This document shows, piece after piece, positions 38,106 through 46,270 of a stretch of DNA of 64,000 nt. Below the pieces are notes generated by a model. That model searched no databases. It was not told the DNA's origin and saw only the letters and a program-made list of their open reading frames with translations. The stretch covers positions 1-64,000 of the forward strand of contig CAWBDS010000012.1 of the NCBI GenBank assembly GCA_963787645.1, in the 5' to 3' direction. Within the stretch, counting starts at the first letter, position 1; every line of letters begins with the position of its first letter. Both the position numbers and the translations under genes were made by a program. This DNA comes from Palsa-504 sp963787645 (lineage in GTDB: Bacteria; Actinomycetota; Actinomycetes; Streptosporangiales; Streptosporangiaceae).

Positions 38106-38183
38106 TTAAAGCAGACTGCTGATCAACGAGCCGATATTGCCGAGTAGCGAGCAGAGATCGCCGGCCAGCGACGAGCAACTGGC
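38106..38183 (-). pseudogene. Remnant of a small secreted-protein gene (C-terminal 25 codons)
   Basis: On the minus strand a frame ending at TAA 38106-38108 reads SCSSLAGDLCSLLGNIGSLI and then SSLL. The pattern is like the C-termini of small secreted actinobacterial proteins. A TAG in frame at 38186-38184 cuts it off, and no start or signal peptide is found upstream. It is probably a decayed relative of surface proteins such as the one next to it. Confidence 0.4.
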
Positions 38184-38346
38184 CTAGCATTTCAACTATC
38201 CCCTATTCTGCTCTGGGCTCTTCGCCCTTGAACCGCCCCCGATGAACGGCCCGCGCCGCCCCTCGGCAACGTGGCATTACCGAGTCTTTTAGTATCCAGT
38301 TGATTATGTAAGGCAATCTATGCTGGTGAGAGCCATCTGCTGGCCG

Positions 38347-38676
38347 TCATCCGCTCGCCGCTACGTGATTAACCTCGGGGACGGCTCCGCCGCTAACCCC
38401 GGCCGCCCGTCTGGAAAGCCCGCCACGGACCGCCTCAACACGCTCGACGTGCAGCGGCATCAGGTCCCGGTGCTCGATCCGGTAGCCCAGCCCGGCCAGC
38501 CATAGCGCGTACCGGCCCGGACCGCCGCCGATGTCGGCGACCAGCGCGGGCGGCGCGGGCAGGCGCCGCAGGATGATCGACGTGGTCCGGATGAACTCCA
38601 GCAGTCCCTGGCCCGAGCTTAGCCGGTCGCGTTCTTCGCCCCGGGAGTAATGCGCGTACAGCTCAGCGTCCTCCAT
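38347..38676 (-). pseudogene. SAM methyltransferase fragment (N-terminal third)
   Basis: The first ~78 codons encode the start of a class I methyltransferase: LYAHYSRGEERDRLSSGQGLLEF, then motif I ALVADIGGGPGRYALWLAGLGY and the next strand up to HRDLMPLHVE. Homologues are ~260 residues. Here the frame continues with unrelated codons and stops after 109 residues, so the catalytic and substrate parts are missing. This is a truncated gene or a local deletion. ATG 38676 lacks a clear ribosome site. Confidence 0.65.
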
Positions 38677-38745
38677 GACGCGTCACGATGACACGCCGCG
38701 CGCCTCGCCGTCGACCCGTTAAAGCCCGTTGGAGCCCGTAAAACC

Positions 38746-39375
38746 TCAGCGCACTCCGTGCGGCCGGAACTGCACGCTGATCCGCGGCCCCACGGCCTGG
38801 GCCGTCTTGGGTACGGCGTGCTCCCAGGTGCGCTGGCAGCTGCCCCCCATGACCAGCAGGTCGCCGTGCCCGACCTCGAAGCGCAACCGGTCGCCGCCGC
38901 CCCGCGGCCGCAGCGTCAAGGCGCGCGGCGCGCCCAGCGACACGATCGCCACCATGGTGTCCTCAGTGCTGCCCCGCCCGATCGTGTCGCCGTGCCAGGC
39001 CACGCTGTCCCGCCCGTCCCGGTACAGGCACAGGCCCGCGGTCCGGAACGGCTCGCCTAGCTCCGCCCCGTACTGCGCGTCCAGCGCCTCGCGCGCGGAC
39101 GTCAGCGCGGAGTGCGGCAGCGGCTCGTCCTCGCCGTAGAAGCACAGCAGCCGGGGCACGTCCACCACCCGGTCGTACATGTGCCGCCGCTCCGCCCGCC
39201 ACGGCACCGTCTCGACCAGCGCGCCGAACACCGCGCCCGACCCCGCCAGCCAGCCCGGCCGCACGTCCACCCACGCGCCCCGGCTCAGCGGCACCCGCCG
39301 CACCGAGGAACCCAGCGCCCCGAGCGAGGGCGACTCGGCCATGTCCAGCAGCGACTCCTGCACCGAAACGCTCAC
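38746..39375 (-). CDS. AlkB-family Fe(II)/2-oxoglutarate dioxygenase
   Basis: A 209-residue AlkB-like enzyme. The iron ligands are His128 and Asp130 (VAWHGDTIGRGS) and His186 (TWEHAVPK). Arg198 and Arg204 (GPRISVQFRPH) bind 2-oxoglutarate. PRLLCFYGEDEPLPHS is the substrate-lid region. Such proteins remove alkyl groups from damaged DNA bases by oxidation. TAGACT (39387-39382) six bases before GTG 39375 suggests a leaderless start. It follows the WYL regulator gene by nine bases on the same strand, so it may also be read through from there. Confidence 0.88.
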   Translation of the reverse strand: MSVSVQESLLDMAESPSLGALGSSVRRVPLSRGAWVDVRPGWLAGSGAVFGALVETVPWRAERRHMYDRVVDVPRLLCFYGEDEPLPHSALTSAREALDAQYGAELGEPFRTAGLCLYRDGRDSVAWHGDTIGRGSTEDTMVAIVSLGAPRALTLRPRGGGDRLRFEVGHGDLLVMGGSCQRTWEHAVPKTAQAVGPRISVQFRPHGVR

Positions 39376-39384
39376 TCGAACAGT

Positions 39385-40359
39385 CTACCCTAAGTCCAAA
39401 CGCACATTCGAGTACAACGCCGCGATCTCCGCCGCCACCGCGGCCAGGTCGGCCCGCACCGCCTCCGGCGAGATCACTTCGACGTTCCCGCCGAAGCTCA
39501 GCAGCGGCCGCGCGGCCATCACCCCCGGATAGCGCAGCCGCACCTGCGTCCACTCCCCGGCCGCGGCGGGCAGCGGGCCGTCCAGGTGCACCGCGCTCAT
39601 CCGGCCGAACAGGTCCAGCCACTCCCGCCGCACCCGCACCACCACCTCCAGCGGGGCCGGCCGGTCCTCGACCTCCCGCCGCAGCGAGGCCCACAAGCCC
39701 GCGAGCTCCACCCCGTCCCGCCGCCGTACCGGCTCCTCGCCGACCACGGCCGACGTCACTCGCGACACCCGGAACAGCCGTGGCTCGCCGCCCTGGTCAG
39801 CCACCAGGTACCAGATCCCGGCCTTGCTCACCAGCCCATACGGGTCCACCGTCCGCTCGCGCGCCTCGCCCTGCCCGCTGCTCCGGTAGCACAGCCGCAC
39901 CCGCCGGTCGGTGAACACCGCCGCCTGCAACACGCCCAGTTGCCCGCGCGGGTCCGGCGGCCGCATCCACCCGGCCGGGTCGACCAGGATGCGCTGGCTG
40001 GTGGCCGCGGCGGCCGGCCGGAACGGTTCCGGTACCGCCCGCATCACTTTCATTACGGCCGAACGGGCCGCCGCTCCGAGCCCCAGGTCATCCTGCGCGC
40101 CTCCCGTGGTGAGCACGAACAAAGCCCGCGCCTCGTCGTGCGTCAGCCCGGTCACGTCGGTCCTATAGCCGGGCAGGAGCCGGATGCCCCCGGCCCGGCC
40201 TCGTTCGGTATAAATCGGGACGCCGGCCGAGGACAGCGCCTCGGCGTCCCGGTAGACGGTGCGCGGCGAAACCTCCAGCCGCGCGGCCAGCTCCGCGGCC
40301 GTCACCTGGCCGCGGGCCTGGAGGAGCAGCAGCATCTCGAGCAGGCGACCCGATTTCAT
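39385..40359 (-). CDS. WYL-domain transcriptional regulator (YafY/DeoR-type)
   Basis: A 324-residue regulator. The N-terminal winged HTH reads RLLEMLLLLQARGQVTAAELA then VSPRTVYRDAEALSSAGVPI. The WYL domain (~140-220, with DPYGLVSKAGIWYLVA) senses a ligand, and a WCX-like C-terminal extension closes the protein. WYL proteins often answer to DNA damage or nucleic-acid ligands. It is divergent from a TIGR03086 gene across 51 bp and lies upstream of alkB, so both are likely targets. The start ATG 40359 has TATTTT seven bases before it. Confidence 0.88.
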   Translation of the reverse strand: MKSGRLLEMLLLLQARGQVTAAELAARLEVSPRTVYRDAEALSSAGVPIYTERGRAGGIRLLPGYRTDVTGLTHDEARALFVLTTGGAQDDLGLGAAARSAVMKVMRAVPEPFRPAAAATSQRILVDPAGWMRPPDPRGQLGVLQAAVFTDRRVRLCYRSSGQGEARERTVDPYGLVSKAGIWYLVADQGGEPRLFRVSRVTSAVVGEEPVRRRDGVELAGLWASLRREVEDRPAPLEVVVRVRREWLDLFGRMSAVHLDGPLPAAAGEWTQVRLRYPGVMAARPLLSFGGNVEVISPEAVRADLAAVAAEIAALYSNVRLDLG

Positions 40360-40379
40360 GACTTCTAAAATATGACGTT

Positions 40380-40390
40380 ACTTGTCAAGT
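40380..40390. promoter_or_regulatory. 11-bp dyad between the WYL regulator and TIGR03086 gene
   Basis: ACTTGTCAAGT has perfect five-base arms around a central T and lies in the 51-bp divergent gap, 20 bp from each start. It is a reasonable site for the WYL regulator. Confidence 0.4.
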
Positions 40391-40410
40391 TTGACCGTCA
40401 GGGTGGGCCC

Positions 40411-40989
40411 ATGACCCAGATGACAGACCCACGCGAGTTCCACCAGCGGGCCATGGCCCAGACCGAATCCATCGTGGCGGTCGTCCAGCCGGACCAGCTC
40501 ACGCTGCCCACGCCGTGCTCGGAGTACGACGTCCGCGCCCTGCTCAGCCACATCGTCGGCGGCCTGAACCGGATCGCCACCATCGGCGAGGGCGGCGACG
40601 GGCTGGCCGTCGAGCCCTATGTCGACGGCGTGCCCGACGACGCCTGGCTGGCCACCTACCAGGCGGCCGCCGCCCGGACCCGTGCGGCCTGGGCCGACGA
40701 CGCCAAGCTCGACGCCCTGGTCGAGGTGCCCTGGGGCAAGGTTCCCGGCCGCATCGCCCTGTCCGGTTACGTGCAGGAGATCTTGACCCACGGCTGGGAC
40801 CTGGCCCGGGCCACCGGCCAGCCCACCGAACTCGACCCCGAGCTCGCCTCCTGGGTGCTGGCCATCTCCCGGCGCATCCTGCCCGCCGAGCCGCGCGGCG
40901 GCGACATCCCCTTCGGCCCGCCCGTCCCTGTCCCGCCCGACGCTGCCCCCTACACCCAGCTAGCCGCCTGGCTAGGCCGCCATCCCTAG
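40411..40989 (+). CDS. TIGR03086-family metal-binding protein (DinB/mycothiol-enzyme-like)
   Basis: A 192-residue four-helix protein. TPCSEYDVRALLSHIVGGLNRI and later VQEILTHGWDLARATGQ carry the conserved His residues of the mycothiol-dependent maleylpyruvate isomerase N-terminal fold, which bind a metal ion. Members may use mycothiol to handle reactive compounds; the precise reaction is unknown. ATG 40411 has AGGGTGGG before it; an upstream ATG at 40372 overlaps the regulatory region and is less likely. It is probably under the divergent WYL regulator. Confidence 0.82.
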   Translation: MTQMTDPREFHQRAMAQTESIVAVVQPDQLTLPTPCSEYDVRALLSHIVGGLNRIATIGEGGDGLAVEPYVDGVPDDAWLATYQAAAARTRAAWADDAKLDALVEVPWGKVPGRIALSGYVQEILTHGWDLARATGQPTELDPELASWVLAISRRILPAEPRGGDIPFGPPVPVPPDAAPYTQLAAWLGRHP

Positions 40990-41323
40990 CGCGCCCCCCC
41001 AGCCCCACCCCACCAGAATGAAACTGGGCTGGGACATGCAGTAAGCGGAGTGACTGAAGAACGCGGTGTCGTCGGCGGCTGCTTGTGGCAGGTCGCCCGG
41101 GTTCGCGCGCGGCTGGCTTACCGGTGGTGCTGGCGTTGCATAGGAGCGCAGCGTGCTTCGTGGTGCGCTGCTCCCGCGAGGCCAAGGGTGGTGGAACCCG
41201 GGTTCCACCACCCTTGGGTGTGGTGGATTGCCAGTTTCACTCCGCTCGCGCCGCCCGCCTCGCCCCGCGTCCCGTCCCGAAGCTCAGTTTCATGTCCCGC
41301 GCCGCCCGGCTTAACCTCGGAGG
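40990..41323. other. 334-bp gap filled mainly by a dispersed repeat
   Basis: The gap contains repeat copy R2 (41118-41250). TGAAACTGGGCTGGGACATG at 41021-41040 and a related inverted segment at 41284-41307 flank it. No gene is evident; open frames here read through the palindrome and recur in other frames. Confidence 0.55.
41118..41250 (-). repeat. Dispersed repeat element, copy R2 (36-bp perfect palindrome)
   Basis: This is the inverted copy of the element at 30459-30589. Its centre, 41182-41217, is a perfect 36-bp palindrome built on GGGTGGTGGAACC and its complement around CGGG. The outer blocks TGCCAGTTTCACTCCGCTCGC and ACCGGTGGTGC match R1 in reverse. Confidence 0.82.
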
Positions 41324-42559
41324 GTGCGGTGCGTGGTGATCGGCGCGGGCGTGCTCGGCGCGTCGGTGGCGGCCCGCCTGGCCGGGGCCGGGATGCGGGT
41401 GACGCTGCTCGATCGGGACCAGCCCGGCCGCGGCACCAGCCGGTTGAGCTTCGCCTGGGTGAACTCCAACGACAAGGAGCCACGGCCCTATCACGACCTC
41501 AACCACGCCGGGATCCAGGCCTGGGCCGAGCTGGCGCCCGAGCTCGACGGCCCAGCCTGGTACCGCCCGGTCGGCCACCTCGAACTCGCGGCCGACGCCG
41601 CCCGGGTGCGCCGCCTGACCGACTGGGGCTATCCGGCCCGCCTGGTCGACCCGGCGCAAGCCGCCGAGCTCGAGCCCGCGCTGCGGCTGACGGACCCGGC
41701 CGCCGCGATCGCGTGGTTTCCCGAAGAGGCGTACCTGCTGACCGAACCGCTGATCGAGCGCCTGGTCGCCAGCGCGACCGCGGACGGCGCGATCGTGCTG
41801 ACCGGCGAGGCCGGCCGCGTGACCGGCCTGGCGGCCGGCCAGGTGCGGACCGCCGCCGGCCACATCCTGGCCGCCGACCAGATCGTGTGCTGCGCCGGCC
41901 GCTGGACGCCAGGATTGACCGCCCTGGCGCCCCCGGCCAGCCCGGCGAGCACGGCCAGCCCGGCGAGCACGGCCAGCCCGGCGAGCACGGCCAGCCCGGC
42001 GAGCACGGCCAGCCCGGCGAGCACGGCCAGCCCGGTCGGCCCGGCTTCCCCAGCCTCCCCGGTCCCGCTGGTCCCATGGGAAACCCCCGGCGCTACCGCC
42101 CCCGGCCTGGTCGTCCGCGTCGGCCCGGTCCGCCCGGCGGGGCCGAAGCGCCTGATCCACACCCCGCGGCTCGCGCTGCGCCCGCACCCCGGCGGCCTGC
42201 TCCACCTGGAAGCGCCCGACGCGGCTGTGGACCTGCACACTCCCGACCCCGAGCTGCGCCGCTGGGCTGCCGAGCTCCTGCGCCGCGCCCGCGGCACCGT
42301 CCGTGGCCTGGACGATGCGGCCGTGGCCGGCTACCAGGTCTGCGTCCGGCCGATGCCGGTCGACGGGCGGTCCATCGTCGGCCGGCTGCCCGGGGCCGAG
42401 TGGCTCTACGTCGCGGTGACCCACAGCGGGGTGACGCTGGCCGCTCACCTGTCCCGGCTTATGGCCGGCGAGCTGATCTCCGGCACGCCGAGCGCCGAGC
42501 TCGCCGCTTACCGTCCCGATCGTTTCGCGGGGACGCCAACCCCTGGTCCTGGGAGGTGA
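41324..42559 (+). CDS. FAD-dependent oxidoreductase of the DAO family
   Basis: A 411-residue D-amino-acid-oxidase-type flavoprotein. The N-terminal VVIGAGVLGASVAARLAG binds FAD, followed by SRLSFAWVNSNDKEP. The C-terminal VRPMPVDGRSIVGRLPGAEWLYVAVTHSG is the second FAD contact. A substrate such as a secondary amine or amino acid is likely but unspecified. Around residues 205-245 a low-complexity insert of SPASTA repeats, encoded by five perfect 18-bp units, enlarges a surface loop. GTG 41324 is preceded by both GGAGG and TTAACC, so leadered or leaderless initiation are both possible. Confidence 0.85.
   Translation: MRCVVIGAGVLGASVAARLAGAGMRVTLLDRDQPGRGTSRLSFAWVNSNDKEPRPYHDLNHAGIQAWAELAPELDGPAWYRPVGHLELAADAARVRRLTDWGYPARLVDPAQAAELEPALRLTDPAAAIAWFPEEAYLLTEPLIERLVASATADGAIVLTGEAGRVTGLAAGQVRTAAGHILAADQIVCCAGRWTPGLTALAPPASPASTASPASTASPASTASPASTASPASTASPVGPASPASPVPLVPWETPGATAPGLVVRVGPVRPAGPKRLIHTPRLALRPHPGGLLHLEAPDAAVDLHTPDPELRRWAAELLRRARGTVRGLDDAAVAGYQVCVRPMPVDGRSIVGRLPGAEWLYVAVTHSGVTLAAHLSRLMAGELISGTPSAELAAYRPDRFAGTPTPGPGR
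41941..42030 (+). repeat. Five perfect 18-bp tandem repeats inside the DAO-family gene
   Basis: The unit CCCGGCGAGCACGGCCAG occurs five times without a change and is in frame. Perfect identity indicates recent expansion. Confidence 0.9.
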
Positions 42560-42565
42560 TCGCGC

Positions 42566-43750
42566 ATGGGCTACCAGCTGCGGATGTCCGGCGAAATCCA
42601 CGACTGGCTGACTGACCTGCGTAGCACGGAGCCGGTGACGGCCATGCAGGTGGGCCAGGCGCTGGCCGCGCTGATCAGCGAGGGCGCCAGCCTCGGGCCG
42701 CCGCTGGTGCTGCCGGTCGCGGAAACCTGGCCCGAGGACCTGGCCGCGGCCCTGGATGCCTCCTACCAGCACCGCCTCGACCGGCTGCAGCTGGTCCGCA
42801 AGCGGACCGCCGACGCCGCCTGGCTGGTCAGGGACCTCACCGATCAGATCGACGAGCTGGAGTCGGCGCAGGCTCGGCTCGAAGACCAGCGTCGTCGGGC
42901 GCTGGCGGCAGGCCAGCGGGACGAGGCCGAGCAGGCCTGCCGCTGGCGAGAGGTGGCCGAACGCGACATCACCAAGGCCCGGCAGCTGCTGCCGTGGATC
43001 AGCGAGACCGAGGCCTGGCACCGGACCCGGCTACAGCGCCAGGAGCGCCGGACCGACGAGTTCCGGGTCCGCAAGGAGGTGCTGAAGGCGAGCTACGTCA
43101 CGGCCCGCGCCGAAGTCCAGGTCAACGAGGAGATCCCCGCCGCGGCCGACGCCGAGCCGGATACCCAGGCGGTGTCCCGGCTCCGGGACGTCACCGCCGA
43201 GATCCGGCGGGAACTGGGCCGCCAGCCGTTGCCCGAAGGCCTGCTGGAGCTGCGCCCCGGCGCGCCCGGCGACGGCGAGATCCGGCTCATCTTCGGGTTC
43301 GAGCCGCCCGGCACGGCCCTGCTGATCGCGGTGCTCGAGGGTCGCGAAGCAGCCCGCGACCAGTACCGCGAGGCCGTGCTGCTGTCCGCGGACGTGCTGC
43401 TCGAGGCGCGAGCCGGCCAGGTGCCCGAGGTGCGTGCCCTCGGCTACGACGACCCGCGGGCCTTGGCCGAGGAATTCTTTCCCGGCCAGGTAGCCGAGGT
43501 CGAGGCCGGCGCGGCCGCCCTGGCGGCCCGCAACCGCGCCCGCACCCTGACCGAGGAGCGGACCCGGCTCGGCCTGACCCAGACCGAGGTGGCCGACCGG
43601 ATGGGCGTGCCGGCCGAGCAGGTAGCGGCCATCGAACGCGCCGACGTCGGCGCCACCGACGTCCGCACTCTGGTCAGCTACGTCGAAGCCCTCGGTGGCC
43701 ACCTGCACCTCACCGCCGACTTCGGCGGCGACCACGTAGTCCTCCGTTAA
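42566..43750 (+). CDS. Fused HigB/RelE-like, coiled-coil and HTH (HigA-like) protein
   Basis: A 394-residue protein. Residues ~8-50 (IHDWLTDLRSTEPVTAMQVGQAL, then EGASLGPPLVLPV) match the start of HigB/Gp49-type toxins. A long charged coiled coil follows (~65-215). Residues ~228-275 (LLELRPG, EIRLIFGFEPPGTALLIAVLEG, REAARDQYREAV) resemble the toxin's C-terminal strands. The last ~65 residues are an XRE HTH (RTRLGLTQTEVADRMGVPAEQVAAIERAD) like antitoxin HigA. So a toxin fold seems split by a coiled coil and tied to its antitoxin. ATG 42566 follows GGGAGGTGATC. This is an inference from pattern only. Confidence 0.65.
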   Translation: MGYQLRMSGEIHDWLTDLRSTEPVTAMQVGQALAALISEGASLGPPLVLPVAETWPEDLAAALDASYQHRLDRLQLVRKRTADAAWLVRDLTDQIDELESAQARLEDQRRRALAAGQRDEAEQACRWREVAERDITKARQLLPWISETEAWHRTRLQRQERRTDEFRVRKEVLKASYVTARAEVQVNEEIPAAADAEPDTQAVSRLRDVTAEIRRELGRQPLPEGLLELRPGAPGDGEIRLIFGFEPPGTALLIAVLEGREAARDQYREAVLLSADVLLEARAGQVPEVRALGYDDPRALAEEFFPGQVAEVEAGAAALAARNRARTLTEERTRLGLTQTEVADRMGVPAEQVAAIERADVGATDVRTLVSYVEALGGHLHLTADFGGDHVVLR

Positions 43751-43852
43751 ACCGCCCCGCCCGTCGCGTCGCACCCCGCACCCTGCACCTCGCCGCCCCG
43801 CCGCCCCGCCGCCCCGCCGCCCGCCGCCCCGCGCCGAACACTCGGCCCCAGC

Positions 43853-43885
43853 GCACGTTTTACAATTACGTGCTACCATAACGTG
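43853..43885. promoter_or_regulatory. Three ACGTGC boxes upstream of the zinc-ribbon regulator gene
   Basis: GCACGT (43853-43858) and ACGTGC (43868-43873) form a perfect dyad around TTTACAATT, which contains a TACAAT -10-like hexamer. A further ACGTGC lies at 43880-43885. The arrangement suggests a repressor covering the promoter of the gene at 43918, perhaps its own product. Confidence 0.5.
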
Positions 43886-43917
43886 CGCAACGCCACCGGG
43901 ACGCGAGGAGGTTCGCC

Positions 43918-44715
43918 GTGGCCAACATCGACACCCCGGGCCATCGCTGCGCCGCCTGCGGCAAAGACCTTCCAGTTCAACATGGCCGGGGAAGAATCCG
44001 CCTCTACTGCGACGCCTCCTGCCGCAGCAAGGCCCGGCGGACTCGTGAACATGTCAAAGACAACTTGACAAACCGGACTCGTGAAGGCAATATTGACAAC
44101 GTGCCGAACCTGGCATCCCCGGACCGCCCGCCGACGTTGCCCAAGGTGATCGCCGCGGCCCGCGCCGCCCTCGACGACGTGCCCGCCGACGGGATCCTGG
44201 CTCCGCTGGAGACGGTGACCGTGGTCCGCTCGCTGGCCCGACTGGTCGAGGAAGGCCTGCGCGAGGCCGTGCAGAAGGCCCGGCAGGCCGGTCACACCTG
44301 GGCCGAGATCGGGGACCTGCTGGGCACGACCAGGCAGGCGGCGTTCCAGCGGTTCGGCCGCCCGCTCGACCCGAGAACAGGAGCCCCGATGGCTGACCGC
44401 ATCCTTCCCGGCGCGGCCGAGCGTGCCGCTGCCCTGTTCGCCGACGTCGCCGAGCAGCGCTGGGACCAGGCCACCGTCGGCTTCAACCAGCGGATGTCCG
44501 TGGCCCTGGACGCGCGGCGGCTGGCCGCGGCCTGGGCGCAAGTAGTCGGCGCCGCCGGGGCGTACGAGGGCATGGGAGAGCCGGTCGCGCACCAGGCCGG
44601 TGACTTCACCGTGGTCAACGTGCCGCTGCGCTTCGAGGCCGCCGAGCTGACCGGCCGGGTCAGCTACGACCGCGCCGGGCAGGTCGCGGGCCTGTTCTTC
44701 CTGAACGAACGATAA
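43918..44715 (+). CDS. Zinc-ribbon/HTH protein with C-terminal DUF3887-like domain
   Basis: A 265-residue protein. The N-terminus has a four-Cys knuckle (Cys11, Cys14, Cys31, Cys35 in CAACGK and YCDASCRSKARR). The middle has an HTH (HTWAEIGDLLGTTRQAAFQRFG, ~125-146) like those of stress-linked small regulators. The end (~165-265) resembles DUF3887 (VGFNQRMSVALDARRLAAAW, FTVVNVPLRFEAAELTGRV), a fold related to NTF2-like ligand-binding domains. GTG 43918 follows GAGGAGG. It is probably a transcription regulator, with ACGTGC boxes just upstream. Confidence 0.75.
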   Translation: MANIDTPGHRCAACGKDLPVQHGRGRIRLYCDASCRSKARRTREHVKDNLTNRTREGNIDNVPNLASPDRPPTLPKVIAAARAALDDVPADGILAPLETVTVVRSLARLVEEGLREAVQKARQAGHTWAEIGDLLGTTRQAAFQRFGRPLDPRTGAPMADRILPGAAERAAALFADVAEQRWDQATVGFNQRMSVALDARRLAAAWAQVVGAAGAYEGMGEPVAHQAGDFTVVNVPLRFEAAELTGRVSYDRAGQVAGLFFLNER

Positions 44716-44737
44716 AGAGCGATAAAGGAGGCCACCC

Positions 44738-45094
44738 ATGGCCAAGCTGGTCGTCGACGGCCCGGAGCTCGTGGTCCGGCTCTCCCCGCTGGAGAAGCTC
44801 GGCGCCTTCCGCGGCGATGTTCGCGTCCCGCTGCGCACCGTCCGCTCGGTGTGCGTCGAGCCCGACCCTTACTCCGCGCTGCGCGGGATCCGGGCCCCCG
44901 GGACCGGTATCCCGGGGGTGATCGCCCTGGGTACCAGGCGGTTTCTGGGCGGTGAGGACTTCGCCGCTATCGAGGGCAGCGGCCCGGCGGTCCGGGTGGA
45001 CCTCGCCGGCGAAGCCAAGTTCGGCCGGCTGATCGTGTCGGTGCCCGATCCCGAGAGCACCGTCGCCGAGATCCAGGGCGCCACCGGCGTCTGA
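44738..45094 (+). CDS. Small conserved beta-rich protein
   Basis: A 118-residue soluble protein with alternating strands (LVVDGPELVVRLSPLEKLGAF, VRVPLRTVRSVCVEP, IALGTRRFLGGEDFAAI, AVRVDLAGEAKFGRLIVSVPDP). The layout looks like a PH-like or DUF1707-type small domain, but I cannot name a family. ATG 44738 follows AAGGAGG at seven bases. It lies 22 bp after the zinc-ribbon regulator and 7 bp before a lipoprotein hydrolase, so the three may form one operon. Confidence 0.7.
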   Translation: MAKLVVDGPELVVRLSPLEKLGAFRGDVRVPLRTVRSVCVEPDPYSALRGIRAPGTGIPGVIALGTRRFLGGEDFAAIEGSGPAVRVDLAGEAKFGRLIVSVPDPESTVAEIQGATGV

Positions 45095-45101
45095 ACCCGT
45101 C

Positions 45102-46223
45102 ATGGCCACCTCACCCCATCGCGTCGCCGCGGTCCTGGCCGCCCTCGGGCTCCTCGCGGCCTGCAGCCAGACCGCGACCACCTCGGCGCCGCCGAACACA
45201 ACGTCGGCCACTAAAGCGGCCGCGGCCAGCCAGCCCTGGGTCGACCAGCCCGTCACCTTCCAAGCCGGCGGCCTGACCATCTACGCCACGTACCGCCATC
45301 CGGCCACGACCAGCAGCCGCCTGCCCGCCGTCCTGCTGATCGCGGGCAGCGGCCCGACCGACCGGAACGGCAACAGCGCCGTGCTGGGCGGCCCCATCGA
45401 CACCCTGAAGACCCTCGCCGACTGGCTGTCCGCCGACGGCGTGGTCAGTCTGCGCTACGACAAGCTCGGCAGCGGCCAGACCGGGCTCGGCCCCTACGCC
45501 AGCCATCCCGCCACCATCGGCATCACCCCGTTCGAGCAGGAGGCCGCGGCCGCCCTCAAGTACCTGGCCCGCCAGCCCGCCGTCGACCCGGACAAGCTGG
45601 GCGTCATCGGCCACAGCGAGGGCGCGCTGTTCGCCCTCCTGCTGGCCACCGGCACGGACCCGCCGAACTCCGGTCCGGGCCCGCTGCCGGCCGTGCACGC
45701 CCTCGGCCTGCTCGAACCGCTCGCCGAGCGGTACCTCGACGTCCTTACCATCCAGGTCCAAGCCCAGGCTGCCGCCGCCGAGCGGGCCAAGCTGCTCACC
45801 GCCCAGCAGGCCGCCAGCCTGACCCGGGCCTGGAGGGCCGGCGTCGCGCAGCTTCGGGCCACCGGCACCGTCCCGGCCAACGTCCCGGCCGACCTGTCCT
45901 CGATCCTCGGTCCCGCGAACGCGCTGTTCCTGTCCGAGGCCGACCGCGACGACCCGGCCCGGCTGGCCGCGCGCCTGCCCGCCGGCCTGCCCGTCCTGGT
46001 CAGCTGCAGCAATGTCGACCAGAACGTGACCTGCGGCGAGGTCCGCCACCTGCTGGCCGGCCTGGCCGCCGCGCCAGCGGACACCGATTTCACCATGCTG
46101 ACCGGGGTGGATCACGTCCTGAAGCAGGATCCGAGCGGCTCGGCGGCCGACTACACCCAGCCGCTGCCCTTCTCCCCGCAGCTCCGGCAGGCCCTGCGCG
46201 CCTTCACCACCCAGCACCTGTAG
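45102..46223 (+). CDS. Lipoprotein alpha/beta hydrolase
   Basis: A 373-residue protein with lipobox LAAC (Cys21), so it is anchored outside the membrane. A Thr/Ser-rich linker precedes the hydrolase fold: PAVLLIAGSGPTDRNGN (oxyanion region), SLRYDKLGSGQT, the nucleophile in GVIGHSEGALFA, and a C-terminal GVDHVLKQD carrying the catalytic His. A two-Cys segment (SCSNVDQNVTC) may form a disulfide. Close relatives are annotated as acyl-CoA-type or dienelactone-like esterases. The substrate is unknown. Confidence 0.83.
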   Translation: MATSPHRVAAVLAALGLLAACSQTATTSAPPNTTSATKAAAASQPWVDQPVTFQAGGLTIYATYRHPATTSSRLPAVLLIAGSGPTDRNGNSAVLGGPIDTLKTLADWLSADGVVSLRYDKLGSGQTGLGPYASHPATIGITPFEQEAAAALKYLARQPAVDPDKLGVIGHSEGALFALLLATGTDPPNSGPGPLPAVHALGLLEPLAERYLDVLTIQVQAQAAAAERAKLLTAQQAASLTRAWRAGVAQLRATGTVPANVPADLSSILGPANALFLSEADRDDPARLAARLPAGLPVLVSCSNVDQNVTCGEVRHLLAGLAAAPADTDFTMLTGVDHVLKQDPSGSAADYTQPLPFSPQLRQALRAFTTQHL

Positions 46224-46270
46224 AAAACAACTTGACCGAAACGCCGCCAGAACCGGCACAGTAGCCAACC

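Larger units (their letters stand above)
37987..38346. other. 360-bp gap with terminator and gene remnant only
   Basis: Besides the hairpin at 38054-38091 and the short remnant at 38106-38183, nothing gene-like is seen in this stretch. Confidence 0.5.

Noticed and set aside
41050..41485. Open frames on both strands through the repeat R2
   Set aside because: They exist because the 36-bp palindrome has no stops in several frames; the same peptide-like strings appear at R1 in other frames.
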